A stretch of DNA of 22,021 bases from a virus. Both the position numbers and the translations under genes were made by a program. Where the stretch lies: positions 1 through 22,021 of IMG/VR virus record IMGVR_UViG_3300039307_000150; one strand, written 5' to 3'. This document shows, in pieces, positions 5,941-11,922 of the stretch. The notes below the pieces were generated by a model, which ran no database searches, had not been told where the DNA came from, and saw nothing but the letters and a program-made list of their open reading frames with translations. Each line of letters begins with the position of its first letter. Position 1 is the first letter of the stretch.

Positions 5941-7638
5941 ATGAGCGCAACGAAGGAAGGTTATCCGCCAAGCGATTTTCTTGTGGTCGAGGACCCGGAG
6001 AAGGCAACCACGTTTCACCTTCAGGTGAAGCGGCATGGGAAGCCCGACCATGGCTTGATGGGCGCGGCTTTTGCTGCGCTTTACAAGAATTATCGCGGCA
6101 ATGCCTACGACGGCCCGGGCAAGGAAGAGGCCAAGCGGAGATTGCGCGCGCTCTATAAGTCGGAGGGCATGGAGTGGCCGGAAATAAATTCTGAAGTGGA
6201 AAGCATGAAGGATAACGTGAGAACGGAGAACTCAGACTTTATCCTTCACACTTCAGCCTTTCCACGTTTTGTCGCGCTGCTCGCCGATGTGCCGGGGACG
6301 GGCCTGATTCGGATTCCGATCGCTGTCACGGGGACCTGGGGCGGAGCGGAAAAGAAGTTCTCCATCGAGCTCGAGGATCTCGAACAAATCCGGGAGAACT
6401 TCGCCCAAAAGCCTACGGGCGAAATCAATGTGGATTACGAGCATGCCTCGGAAGTTCCCTTTGGCACGGGAGGACCCGTGCTGTCAGCCGGGCGTATCAC
6501 CAAACTGGACGAGCCCGAACGATTTTCAAACGGGAATAGGGAATTGGGAATGGGGAATAGGGAAACACCCAATTCCCAACTCCCTACTCCCAATTCCCGC
6601 TTTATCCTTTGGGGCTGGTACGAGCCCACGGAGCGCGCACGGCAGCTCATTGCCAATCGGGAGTACCGCTATATTTCGCCGGCCATCCGTTGGGGAGCGA
6701 AGGATAAAGTGACCGGCAAGACGGCAGGGACGGTACTGACCTCCGTAGCGCTGGTTAATAAGCCCTTTCTCGAGGAACTGCCCGAGATCCATCTTTGCGA
6801 AATGCAGGATTCAGCCCGCCGCGGCGGGAGGATTCAGGATTCAGGGGAAGCGCCAGACCGGGTTTTCGTGAGCCTGCAACAGTTGCATGTACCAGGTCCA
6901 GTAAATCAAGTTTCGGTTGCTTACCAGCAACCAGGAATGGATTCAGCGGGCAGGAGTAAGGGGTCAGGACCTGAATCCCAAATCCTGAATCCTGGATCCT
7001 TGTCTGCAAAGGAGACGACAATGGCTAAGAGTCTGAAGTTGAAGTGCCTCACCGACGCGCACCTCGAAGTACACCATTTGCCTGCCGAGCAGAGGGGCAA
7101 GATCGGGGTGTTCGACGGTGAGGAGTTGATCGGCATTGCTGACGGTCCCGAGGGTTGGGAACCCAAGGATGGCGACGGCGACGGCTTCACCGCCCTGTCG
7201 GAAAGCATCCACGATGGCAAGATCAACCTGGTGGAAGCCGGCAAGCTGGCGGATGCCGGGCGCGTAAGATTCTCCACCATCCTACAAGCGCAGGAAGCGG
7301 AGCGTAAAGTGAACGCGGCGGTGAAGGCGGGCAAGGTGCTGCCGAAAAACCGCGCCCACGCTCTGAAACTGGCGCTTTCAGATGCAGCGGCTTTCAGCGC
7401 GCTGGTCGAGCAAGCCCGGCCTGTGGTGGATCTACGAAGCCATGGGCATGCGGGAGGCGGCGAGGCCACCACGGCGCAGCAGGCGCTGATGGCGGAAGTG
7501 AATGCCTACGCCAAAGAGAACAAATGCTCGGTGAGCGTGGCGCTCTCGGAAGTCACCAAGCGCAAGCCGGACCTGTGGCGCGAGTATTCGGAAGAGATCG
7601 TGGCCGTCTCGCAGGCTGCGGAAGAAGAAGTCGAGTAG
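5941..7638 (+). CDS. Prohead protease, Mu gpI-like, with fused scaffold region
   Basis: The 565-residue product contains an N-terminal region found in phage head proteins (PPSDFLVVEDPEK to LYKSEGMEW, residues 10-77), then a Mu gpI-type protease domain (about 100-285) with NVDYEHAS around His168 and REYRYISPA (residues 240-248), and ALVNKP. Such proteases mature the prohead by cutting scaffold and other head proteins. Residues 198-219 are encoded by an inverted heptamer hairpin, evidently inserted in frame into a loop between LDEPERFS and FILWGW. Residues about 288-356 are also repeat-rich (GGATTCA family). From residue 361 the scaffold-like part begins, with its own start (see 7021-7638). Fusion by read-through of repeat DNA, or the natural gpI/gpZ nested arrangement of Mu, would both explain the layout. 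Confidence 0.85.
   Translation: MSATKEGYPPSDFLVVEDPEKATTFHLQVKRHGKPDHGLMGAAFAALYKNYRGNAYDGPGKEEAKRRLRALYKSEGMEWPEINSEVESMKDNVRTENSDFILHTSAFPRFVALLADVPGTGLIRIPIAVTGTWGGAEKKFSIELEDLEQIRENFAQKPTGEINVDYEHASEVPFGTGGPVLSAGRITKLDEPERFSNGNRELGMGNRETPNSQLPTPNSRFILWGWYEPTERARQLIANREYRYISPAIRWGAKDKVTGKTAGTVLTSVALVNKPFLEELPEIHLCEMQDSARRGGRIQDSGEAPDRVFVSLQQLHVPGPVNQVSVAYQQPGMDSAGRSKGSGPESQILNPGSLSAKETTMAKSLKLKCLTDAHLEVHHLPAEQRGKIGVFDGEELIGIADGPEGWEPKDGDGDGFTALSESIHDGKINLVEAGKLADAGRVRFSTILQAQEAERKVNAAVKAGKVLPKNRAHALKLALSDAAAFSALVEQARPVVDLRSHGHAGGGEATTAQQALMAEVNAYAKENKCSVSVALSEVTKRKPDLWREYSEEIVAVSQAAEEEVE
6532..6598. repeat. Inverted heptamer hairpin inside the protease gene
   Basis: Two 31-base arms (6532-6562 and 6568-6598) of GGGAATA/GGGAATT/GGGAATG units face each other around AAACA. 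About 25 of 31 positions pair. The reading frame stays open through the whole element. Confidence 0.92.
6804..7000. repeat. GGATTCA heptamer arms spanning the protease-scaffold linker
   Basis: The left arm (6804-6846) carries GGATTCA units split by a CCCGCCGCGGCGGG palindrome (6815-6828). The right arm (6970-7000) carries CCTGAATCC-type units. They are separated by about 120 bases that stay open in the protease frame. Confidence 0.75.
7021..7638 (+). CDS. Probable scaffold protein, nested in frame in the protease gene (gpZ-like)
   Basis: An ATG at 7021 with AAGGAG eight bases upstream is in frame with the protease and would give 205 residues (MAKSLKLKCLTDAHLEVHH). In Mu the scaffold is likewise made from an internal start in the protease gene. 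The body holds EAERKVNAAVKAGKVLPKNR and a helical ALKLALSDAAAFSALVE segment, matching the C-terminal region of Mu gpI proteins, and the end is acidic (QAAEEEVE). Residues 50-61 (DGDGDGFTALSE) match the 12-residue EF-hand calcium loop at positions 1, 3, 5, 6 and 12, which I do not expect in a scaffold. Expression as a separate product is inferred from the strong ribosome-binding site. Confidence 0.7.
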   Translation: MAKSLKLKCLTDAHLEVHHLPAEQRGKIGVFDGEELIGIADGPEGWEPKDGDGDGFTALSESIHDGKINLVEAGKLADAGRVRFSTILQAQEAERKVNAAVKAGKVLPKNRAHALKLALSDAAAFSALVEQARPVVDLRSHGHAGGGEATTAQQALMAEVNAYAKENKCSVSVALSEVTKRKPDLWREYSEEIVAVSQAAEEEVE

Positions 7639-7710
7639 TCGAGGAGTCGAGGGTCGAAAAGTTGAAAGAAAAGGCTTTTAACCCTCGACCTTTGACTCTC
7701 GACCTTCGAC
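7630..7710. repeat. Heptamer/octamer hairpin, GTCGAGG family
   Basis: The left arm (7630-7667) has GTCGAGTA/GTCGAGGA/GTCGAGGG units in an 8-base register that changes to 7. The right arm (7681-7710) has CTCGACC/TTTGACT/CTCGACC/TTCGACT. The protease stop codon lies inside the left arm. Confidence 0.85.
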
Positions 7711-7816
7711 TGTTATGGGAAGCTCGCACCCTTGGCCAGTTTCTAGATTCTGATTTCGAGTTTCTGATTTGATCACAGGGTCCGCGCCCCTCAAGCGCGG
7801 AAAAGGAGAAGAAACT

Positions 7817-8206
7817 ATGGCAGATGGAACTGTAAGCACACCGTCGGCGCCGCCCGAGGCTTGCCTCGGAGGGGCTTGGCCGGCGAATCTAAAGCTGTTG
7901 TTCGATACGGCACTGGCAACGCAGACGAAGGTCCTTACCGACGCACAGAATGCCGCCAACCTTGCTCTTCTCAACGCGGTCGGGGTAGCTCATGCTGCCG
8001 CACAGCAAGGACTCCGACACGCGGAGTTGGCCGCCGCCGATCAATGGGAAGAACAGGCCAGCGTTTCTGCAATCAGCGCTGACGATCTTGCCAAAATCAC
8101 GCAAAGCGTGACCGCTGCAATCAGCGCTGTGCTGGCGAATATGGCGACCGGCAGGCCTCCGGTGAATCAATCCGGTACCACGGGGACTTCGGTAGCGACG
8201 GCCTAG
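7817..8206 (+). CDS. Small helical phage protein, unknown function
   Basis: The gene gives 129 residues from the ATG at 7817, with AAGGAG eight bases upstream; an in-frame extension to 7769 includes the hairpin CCGCG...CGCGG and is unlikely to be translated. The product is Ala/Gln-rich and largely helical (LTDAQNAANLALLNAVGVAH; AAAQQGLRHAELAAADQW), with a Ser/Thr/Gly-rich end. It stands between the scaffold and the decoration protein, a position held in other phages by accessory head proteins. It has a passing compositional likeness to RebB-type proteins, but not enough for a call. The product is not recognised. Confidence 0.65.
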   Translation: MADGTVSTPSAPPEACLGGAWPANLKLLFDTALATQTKVLTDAQNAANLALLNAVGVAHAAAQQGLRHAELAAADQWEEQASVSAISADDLAKITQSVTAAISAVLANMATGRPPVNQSGTTGTSVATA

Positions 8207-8234
8207 TACAGTCTCGGAAGCAGCAGAAGAAGAC

Positions 8235-8300
8235 GTCGAGGAGTCGAGGGGTCGAGAAGTTAGACTCTCGACCTTTGACTCTCGACCCTTGACTGTTTTT
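8235..8300. repeat. GTCGAGG-family hairpin followed by T5
   Basis: The left arm (8235-8258) has three GTCGAG units at 8-base spacing. The right arm (8263-8294) has CTCTCGACC/TTTGACT units. A TTTTT run at 8296-8300 follows. The form is that of an intrinsic terminator, but the same array type elsewhere lacks the T run and genes continue closely downstream, so weak attenuation is the most I would propose. Confidence 0.65.
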
Positions 8301-8317
8301 CCAGGAGGAGAAATCGA

Positions 8318-8794
8318 ATGAGCGACATTACTGCGATCGACCAAAGTTACCATCTCAATTACAACATCGAGATCGGGAAATTCACTTGCCTGGCGCCGGA
8401 CACTTCGGTGTCCGCCGACGGGTGCAACGTGCCGAGTGGGGCCAACGGGCAATTCCTCGGGGTAGCCCAGGAATCGATTCTGCCTGACGCCGCGGCTGAC
8501 TATTCGGGCGGGCTGTACAACCTGGTGAGCGGCACTGCCTGGCCCACGGGCGTCATTCCGGCGAGCGGGCTGGGGCGCAACATCCGCACGCGCCTGTTTG
8601 GGATCTCGCGGGTGGTGGCGTCGGGCGCTATCACACGCGGCGCCTACGTGAACATCGCCAACGCCCAGGGGCAGATCAAGGCGGTGAGCGAGTCTGGCAC
8701 GATGATTAACGTCGTCGGAATCGCCATCGACGCAGCCTCGAATGCCGGCGACGTGATTCGCGTGCTGGTGATGCCGTACTCGTACAAGGGGTAG
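8318..8794 (+). CDS. Capsid decoration protein, DUF2190-like
   Basis: The 158-residue product has the DUF2190 pattern: an early DTSVSADGCNVPSG segment, GQFLGVAQESI, a central Gly-rich beta part (ISRVVASGAITRGAYVNIAN), and a closing VGIAIDAASNAGDVIRVLVM. Members of this family are small trimeric or accessory capsid proteins encoded next to the major capsid gene and thought to decorate or stabilise the head. Length is slightly above the usual 110-140 residues. A strong GGAGGAG stands nine bases before the ATG. The major capsid gene follows after a 280-base spacer, consistent with high expression of both. Confidence 0.8.
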   Translation: MSDITAIDQSYHLNYNIEIGKFTCLAPDTSVSADGCNVPSGANGQFLGVAQESILPDAAADYSGGLYNLVSGTAWPTGVIPASGLGRNIRTRLFGISRVVASGAITRGAYVNIANAQGQIKAVSESGTMINVVGIAIDAASNAGDVIRVLVMPYSYKG

Positions 8795-8817
8795 CGGCCG
8801 CGACTGCTGTCAGTCAT

Positions 8818-8893
8818 CGGCTGTCAGCTCGCAGCTATCAGCTCTCAGCGAACCGTTTTCTCCCTGAAAGCTGACGGCTGACCGCTGATGGCT
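8818..8893. repeat. Heptamer hairpin, GCTGATA family
   Basis: The left arm (8818-8850: CGGCTGT, CAGCTCG, CAGCTAT, CAGCTCTCAG) and right arm (8864-8893: CTGAAAG, CTGACGG, CTGACCG, CTGATGG) are imperfect complements. Confidence 0.8.
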
Positions 8894-8909
8894 TGTTTTC
8901 GGGCGACCG

Positions 8910-8955
8910 CTAGCGCGCTCGTCCGCCGATCAACACGCCCGCCGTGTTGCGCTAG
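8910..8955. other. Nested stem-loop upstream of the major capsid gene
   Basis: An inner perfect 7-bp stem CAACACG/CGTGTTG (8931-8937 with 8943-8949, loop CCCGC) is enclosed by CTAGCG/CGCTAG (8910-8915 with 8950-8955), leaving a 15-base bulge on the left. This is unlike the heptamer arrays on both sides and lies about 120 bases before the capsid start. No known regulatory RNA was recognised. Confidence 0.55.
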
Positions 8956-8976
8956 ATAACGCTGGGCCGGGAAGAA

Positions 8977-9053
8977 CAGGATCCAGGATTCAGGATTCGG
9001 GATTCAGGGAAGCACGCGCGAGGACATCCCCTGAATCCTGAATCCTGAATCCT
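8977..9053. repeat. Heptamer hairpin, GGATTCA family
   Basis: The left arm (8977-9009) is GGATCCA, GGATTCA, GGATTCG, GGATTCA; the right arm (9029-9053) is three CCTGAAT units plus CCT. Pairing is nearly perfect around a loop of about 20 bases. The capsid ribosome-binding site follows directly. Confidence 0.9.
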
Positions 9054-9074
9054 CGTAACAAAAAGGAGAAACAG

Positions 9075-10013
9075 ATGCCCAGCCTTAACCAACTACACGT
9101 TGACGAGGCACTCACCCAGATCAGCATTGCCTACCGCAACCAGGCGTTTGTAGCGGAGGAAGTGCTGCCGGTAGTGCCTGTGATGAAGAAGAACGATGTG
9201 TTCTTCAAATTCTCGAAACAGCACTTCCGTTCTTACAAAGACGCCTACGCGGCCGGGCAGCGCGCCCAGCAGATCGAAGTCGATCTGGACGCGCGCGGTT
9301 TCTACATGGCCGATGGCCACGCGCTGGAGGACTCGATCACCGACGACGAGCGCGACCAGGCCGATCCCGGCGCTCAGCTCGAAGTGGAGAAGACCGAGAA
9401 GCTCACCAATATCATCGCGCTGAACGAGGAGATCAACCTCTTTACGAACATCATCACCACTGCGAATATCACCCAGAACAGCAACCTCGCCAGCACTCCA
9501 ACTTCGCAGTGGTCCGATTACATCAACTCCGACCCGGTCTCCGAAGTCCTGAAACAACGTCGCACCTTACAGCAGCAGATCGGCGATTTCCCTAACCACC
9601 TGCTGGTCTCGCAGCCGGTGCTGGATGCACTGGCCAACCATCCCCGCATCCTGGACCGCGTGAAATACACGGCCAACGGCGCCCGCAACCAGCTTGACGA
9701 GCAGGACCTGGCGCGGGTGTTCAAGGTCGAGAAGGTACTGGTCGCCGCGGCACTCTATCAGACCTCGAATGAAGGTGAGGCGGACAGCCTGGGGTACATC
9801 ATGGGCAAGAACGCTATGCTGTTCTACCGCCCGCCACGACCTGGCCTCCGCGTGCCCAGCTTCGGCTACACATTCTTCTGGGCAAAGCGCTCGGGAGTGC
9901 TGAGATGGCGCGAGCTCTCGCTCGAGTCGGACTTCATCCGCGTGAAGAAGTACTACGCGCAGCAGGTGATTGCAGCCAACGCAGCGTACCTGTGGGTGAA
10001 CGCGACGGCGTAG
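9075..10013 (+). CDS. Major capsid protein
   Basis: The 312-residue product shows the features of HK97-fold major capsid proteins of Mu-like and related phages: an N-terminus MPSLNQLHVDEALTQISIAY followed by FVAEEVLPVVPV, an acidic central helix region (DSITDDERDQADPGAQLEVE), the domain containing NHLLVSQPVLDALANHP, and a closing FFWAKRSGVLRWRELSLESD segment typical of this group. About 415 copies would build an average T=7 head. AAAAAGGAG six bases before the ATG is the cleanest ribosome-binding site in the window, fitting its need for abundance. Position after protease, scaffold and decoration genes agrees. No cleavable delta domain is evident, consistent with the separate scaffold. Confidence 0.85.
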   Translation: MPSLNQLHVDEALTQISIAYRNQAFVAEEVLPVVPVMKKNDVFFKFSKQHFRSYKDAYAAGQRAQQIEVDLDARGFYMADGHALEDSITDDERDQADPGAQLEVEKTEKLTNIIALNEEINLFTNIITTANITQNSNLASTPTSQWSDYINSDPVSEVLKQRRTLQQQIGDFPNHLLVSQPVLDALANHPRILDRVKYTANGARNQLDEQDLARVFKVEKVLVAAALYQTSNEGEADSLGYIMGKNAMLFYRPPRPGLRVPSFGYTFFWAKRSGVLRWRELSLESDFIRVKKYYAQQVIAANAAYLWVNATA

Positions 10014-10018
10014 AAGTG

Positions 10019-10081
10019 CAGCTATCAGCTATCAGCTTTCAGCCAAAGACGGCTTGCTGATAGCTGGCCCGCCGCGGCGGG
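10019..10081. repeat. GCTGATA hairpin plus CCCGCCGCGGCGGG palindrome
   Basis: The left arm at 10019-10044 (CAGCTAT, CAGCTAT, CAGCTTT, CAGCC) has a short right arm at 10052-10066 (TTGCTGATAGCTGG). The 14-bp palindrome at 10068-10081 follows and is identical to that at 6815-6828. Confidence 0.8.
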
Positions 10082-10110
10082 AAGGCTCAATGCTTTTTTT
10101 CGGAGGACCC

Positions 10111-10404
10111 ATGTCAATTGCAGTGAGTACGGCGAACCAAGATTTGGTTGTGGACAACCGTGGCTATTTGCCTGCACTCGCCACCCTGGATGTGACCGGC
10201 ATGACGGCAGCGGCGACGAACACCGTGCCGCACGGTTTGCCACGCATCCCCAGGCGGGTGTGGTTTACGGGGATAGCGAGCGGAGCCAATGCTGCAGCTT
10301 GCAGTTTGGACACCTCGAGCGTGGCGGCCGGCTTTGATGCCACGAACATTTACATTTTCACGCCAGCCGGCGTGACCAGCGTGCTGGTGCACGTCGAATA
10401 CTGA
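10111..10404 (+). CDS. Small phage structural protein, unknown
   Basis: The product is 97 residues from the ATG at 10111, preceded by GGAGG at 10102-10106. In-frame upstream starts at 10090 and 10054 would translate repeat DNA and are less likely. The sequence is beta-rich with MTAAATNTVPHGLPRIPRRV and ends IFTPAGVTSVLVHVEY. Small proteins with the motif NTVPHGL..P..V are common beside capsid genes in siphoviruses, where they may be head fibres or head-tail accessories; no function has been assigned that I can name. It belongs to the head-to-connector block by position. Confidence 0.65.
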   Translation: MSIAVSTANQDLVVDNRGYLPALATLDVTGMTAAATNTVPHGLPRIPRRVWFTGIASGANAAACSLDTSSVAAGFDATNIYIFTPAGVTSVLVHVEY

Positions 10405-10486
10405 GGGAAGGGTGAATTGTGAAGTGTAAAGGATGAAGGATCACGGCTTCAGCCTTTATCCTTTACCCTTCACCCTTTAAACTTTT
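10405..10486. repeat. Heptamer hairpin, GGGTAAA/GTGAAGG family
   Basis: The left arm (10405-10442) contains GGGTGAA, TTGTGAA, GTGTAAA, GGATGAA, GGATCA. The right arm (10453-10486) contains CTTTATC, CTTTACC, CTTCACC, CTTTAAA. It ends at the next ATG, leaving no ribosome-binding site. Confidence 0.85.
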
Positions 10487-10963
10487 ATGTCTTACTGCAC
10501 GGTAGATGATGTTTGTACCGCCTTTCCGCGCTTCGTGCGGAATGCGGCCAATTCGATTCAGGACACGCAGATCCAGGACTGGATCGACGACCGCAAGGCG
10601 AGGATACGGGGCGCATTCCTGGCGCGGCTGATCGACCCGGACACCCTCGCACTTACGGTGGACGCCGGGAATTTTCTGCGCGCGCTCAACCGCGATGGCG
10701 CGATCGCCGACCTCGGTGACGCGCTCCAGGGGGACGTCACGCTCCAGCCAGGCGAGTATTCGCTGGCAGGCTCGCACCGGCAAAGTTTCGAGCGGCAGAT
10801 CAACGAAATCAAGGAAGGCCTCTACGACGCGTTGTTTAGCGGCCTGGCGCGCCACGTCGAAATCGAACCCCTTTTGGGTGGCATCGCCGGCGGCGAGACA
10901 GACCGCTCCACCGCCTTCGATCGAGGCGAGGATAAGGCTTTTTCGAAGAATCAGGTCTTTTGA
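10487..10963 (+). CDS. Head-tail connector / head completion protein (gp36- or gp6-like)
   Basis: The 158-residue product begins MSYCTVDDVCTAFPRF, the usual opening of DUF1320/gp36 and gp6-type connector proteins, which bind below the portal after packaging and form the docking surface for the tail. A helical segment (IQDWIDDRKARIRGAFLARL) matches the family's pattern of helices carrying an ID-x-x-x-AR-x-x-I-x-x-x-x-x-x-R signature. The middle part is rich in acidic turns and the C-terminus (DRSTAFDRGEDKAFSKNQVF) looks disordered. Its location between capsid and tail terminator agrees. The start has no ribosome-binding site and follows a heptamer hairpin directly. Confidence 0.7.
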   Translation: MSYCTVDDVCTAFPRFVRNAANSIQDTQIQDWIDDRKARIRGAFLARLIDPDTLALTVDAGNFLRALNRDGAIADLGDALQGDVTLQPGEYSLAGSHRQSFERQINEIKEGLYDALFSGLARHVEIEPLLGGIAGGETDRSTAFDRGEDKAFSKNQVF

Positions 10964-11050
10964 ATGGTGAATGGTAAATGGTGAATAGTAAATTGAAAAG
11001 CCGAATTTGCGGCTGGAATCCTGGGCCTGCGAATCACTATTCGCTATTCA
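10961..11050. repeat. Heptamer hairpin, GTGAATA family
   Basis: The left arm (10961-10996) is GAATGGT, GAATGGT, AAATGGT, GAATAGT, AAATT. The right arm (11034-11050) is CACTATTCGCTATTCA. The loop (about 37 bases) holds a GCCGAATTTGCGGC mini-hairpin. The connector stop codon TGA (10961-10963) is inside the array. Confidence 0.8.
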
Positions 11051-11063
11051 GATAGGAAAAGGA

Positions 11064-11200
11064 CTAGTGAATGGTGCATAGCGAATTGGGAAGCCGCATT
11101 TCGGGCTGGTCCCGCAAGGGCGGTCGAAAGTCAAAAGTCGAAGGTCGAAAGGCAAAAGCTCTGAACTCCTCGACCTTCGACTCTCGACCTCTGGACTTTT
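11064..11200. repeat. GTGAATG remnant and GTCGAAA hairpin
   Basis: A short GTGAATG/GTGCATA/GCGAATT array (11066-11088) has no inverted partner. It is followed by a GTCGAAA array (11122-11158) and its complement CTCGACC/TTCGACT/CTCGACC/TCTGGAC (11168-11198). Together with the previous element it fills the whole 241-base spacer. Confidence 0.8.
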
Positions 11201-11204
11201 AGCG

Positions 11205-11762
11205 ATGGCTTGGATTTCCTACTACAACGCTGGCCTGTCGAAGCAGGTAGTTCGGCAACTACTCGCTGTGATGAATCGCGATATTCAGGCGGCGCTGGAT
11301 TTCGTCTCCGGCGTCCCCGGCTCCTACGCGCCCTTCGCCGAATACGATTTGGCGCTTCTCCCGGTGCAGCAGTTCCCGGCAATTCTGCTGACCCCCGATA
11401 CGGTGACCTTCGACGAAGAGGCAAACTGTACGCTGCACCAGACGATGCGGCTTTCCTGCGTAATCGCGGTCACGCATCAGGACCGCAACACCCTGGCGGA
11501 GATGACCCAGGATTACGCGCGAGCCGTGCGGGCGGTGCTCGACACCCTTTGGGAATCGACGCCGGGCGATTTCCTGCTCACGAATCTTCCGTTACCTTCG
11601 CCGCCCTTTCCGAACGGTGCGCTCTCGCCGGGACTCGCGAGCGGGAAGCTTATGAAGATTTTCGCTGAAGGTCACACGTTTGAAGAAATTCGCCGCAGAC
11701 CTCAGAGCGGCTTTGCCATGGCAGCGACGATGTCGATCATGGTGGAGTTAGAGGAAGTGTAA
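11205..11762 (+). CDS. Tail completion / tail terminator candidate
   Basis: The 185-residue product occupies the place of the tail terminator or neck protein (Mu gp37-like, lambda gpU/gpZ region). It shows a helical start (VVRQLLAVMNRDIQAALDFV), then alternating strands and helices including LALLPVQQFPAILLTPD and MTQDYARAVRAVLDTLWEST, and ends with MSIMVELEEV, a layout seen in these alpha/beta proteins where a central helix carrying ARAVRAVL packs on a sheet. Such proteins cap the tail tube and connect it to the head. The family assignment rests on layout and position, not on a diagnostic motif. The ATG lacks a ribosome-binding site and lies four bases after a heptamer hairpin. Confidence 0.55.
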   Translation: MAWISYYNAGLSKQVVRQLLAVMNRDIQAALDFVSGVPGSYAPFAEYDLALLPVQQFPAILLTPDTVTFDEEANCTLHQTMRLSCVIAVTHQDRNTLAEMTQDYARAVRAVLDTLWESTPGDFLLTNLPLPSPPFPNGALSPGLASGKLMKIFAEGHTFEEIRRRPQSGFAMAATMSIMVELEEV

Positions 11763-11765
11763 AGA

Positions 11766-11910
11766 AATGGTGAATAGTGAAGGGTAAAGGGTAAAGGGTG
11801 AAGGGTAAAGGATAAACGATGACGTATGAGCGCAGGATCAATAAGGTCTTTGATCCATCCTTTAACCTTCACACTTTACCATTCCTTCACACTTCACACT
11901 TCACAATTAA
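11766..11910. repeat. Long GGGTAAA/GTGAATA heptamer hairpin
   Basis: The left arm (11766-11816) starts with AATGGTG/AATAGTG and then has five GGGTAAA/GGGTGAA/GGATAAA units. The right arm (11858-11905) has CCTTTAA, CCTTCAC, ACTTTAC and ACTTCAC units. It is the longest array in the window, with a loop of about 42 bases. Confidence 0.85.
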
Positions 11911-11922
11911 GACGGAGAATAT

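Noticed and set aside
7817-8206. RebB-like (R-body) protein
   Set aside because: Only general Ala/Gln/Asn helical composition agrees; key order of motifs is not present and the context is phage head.
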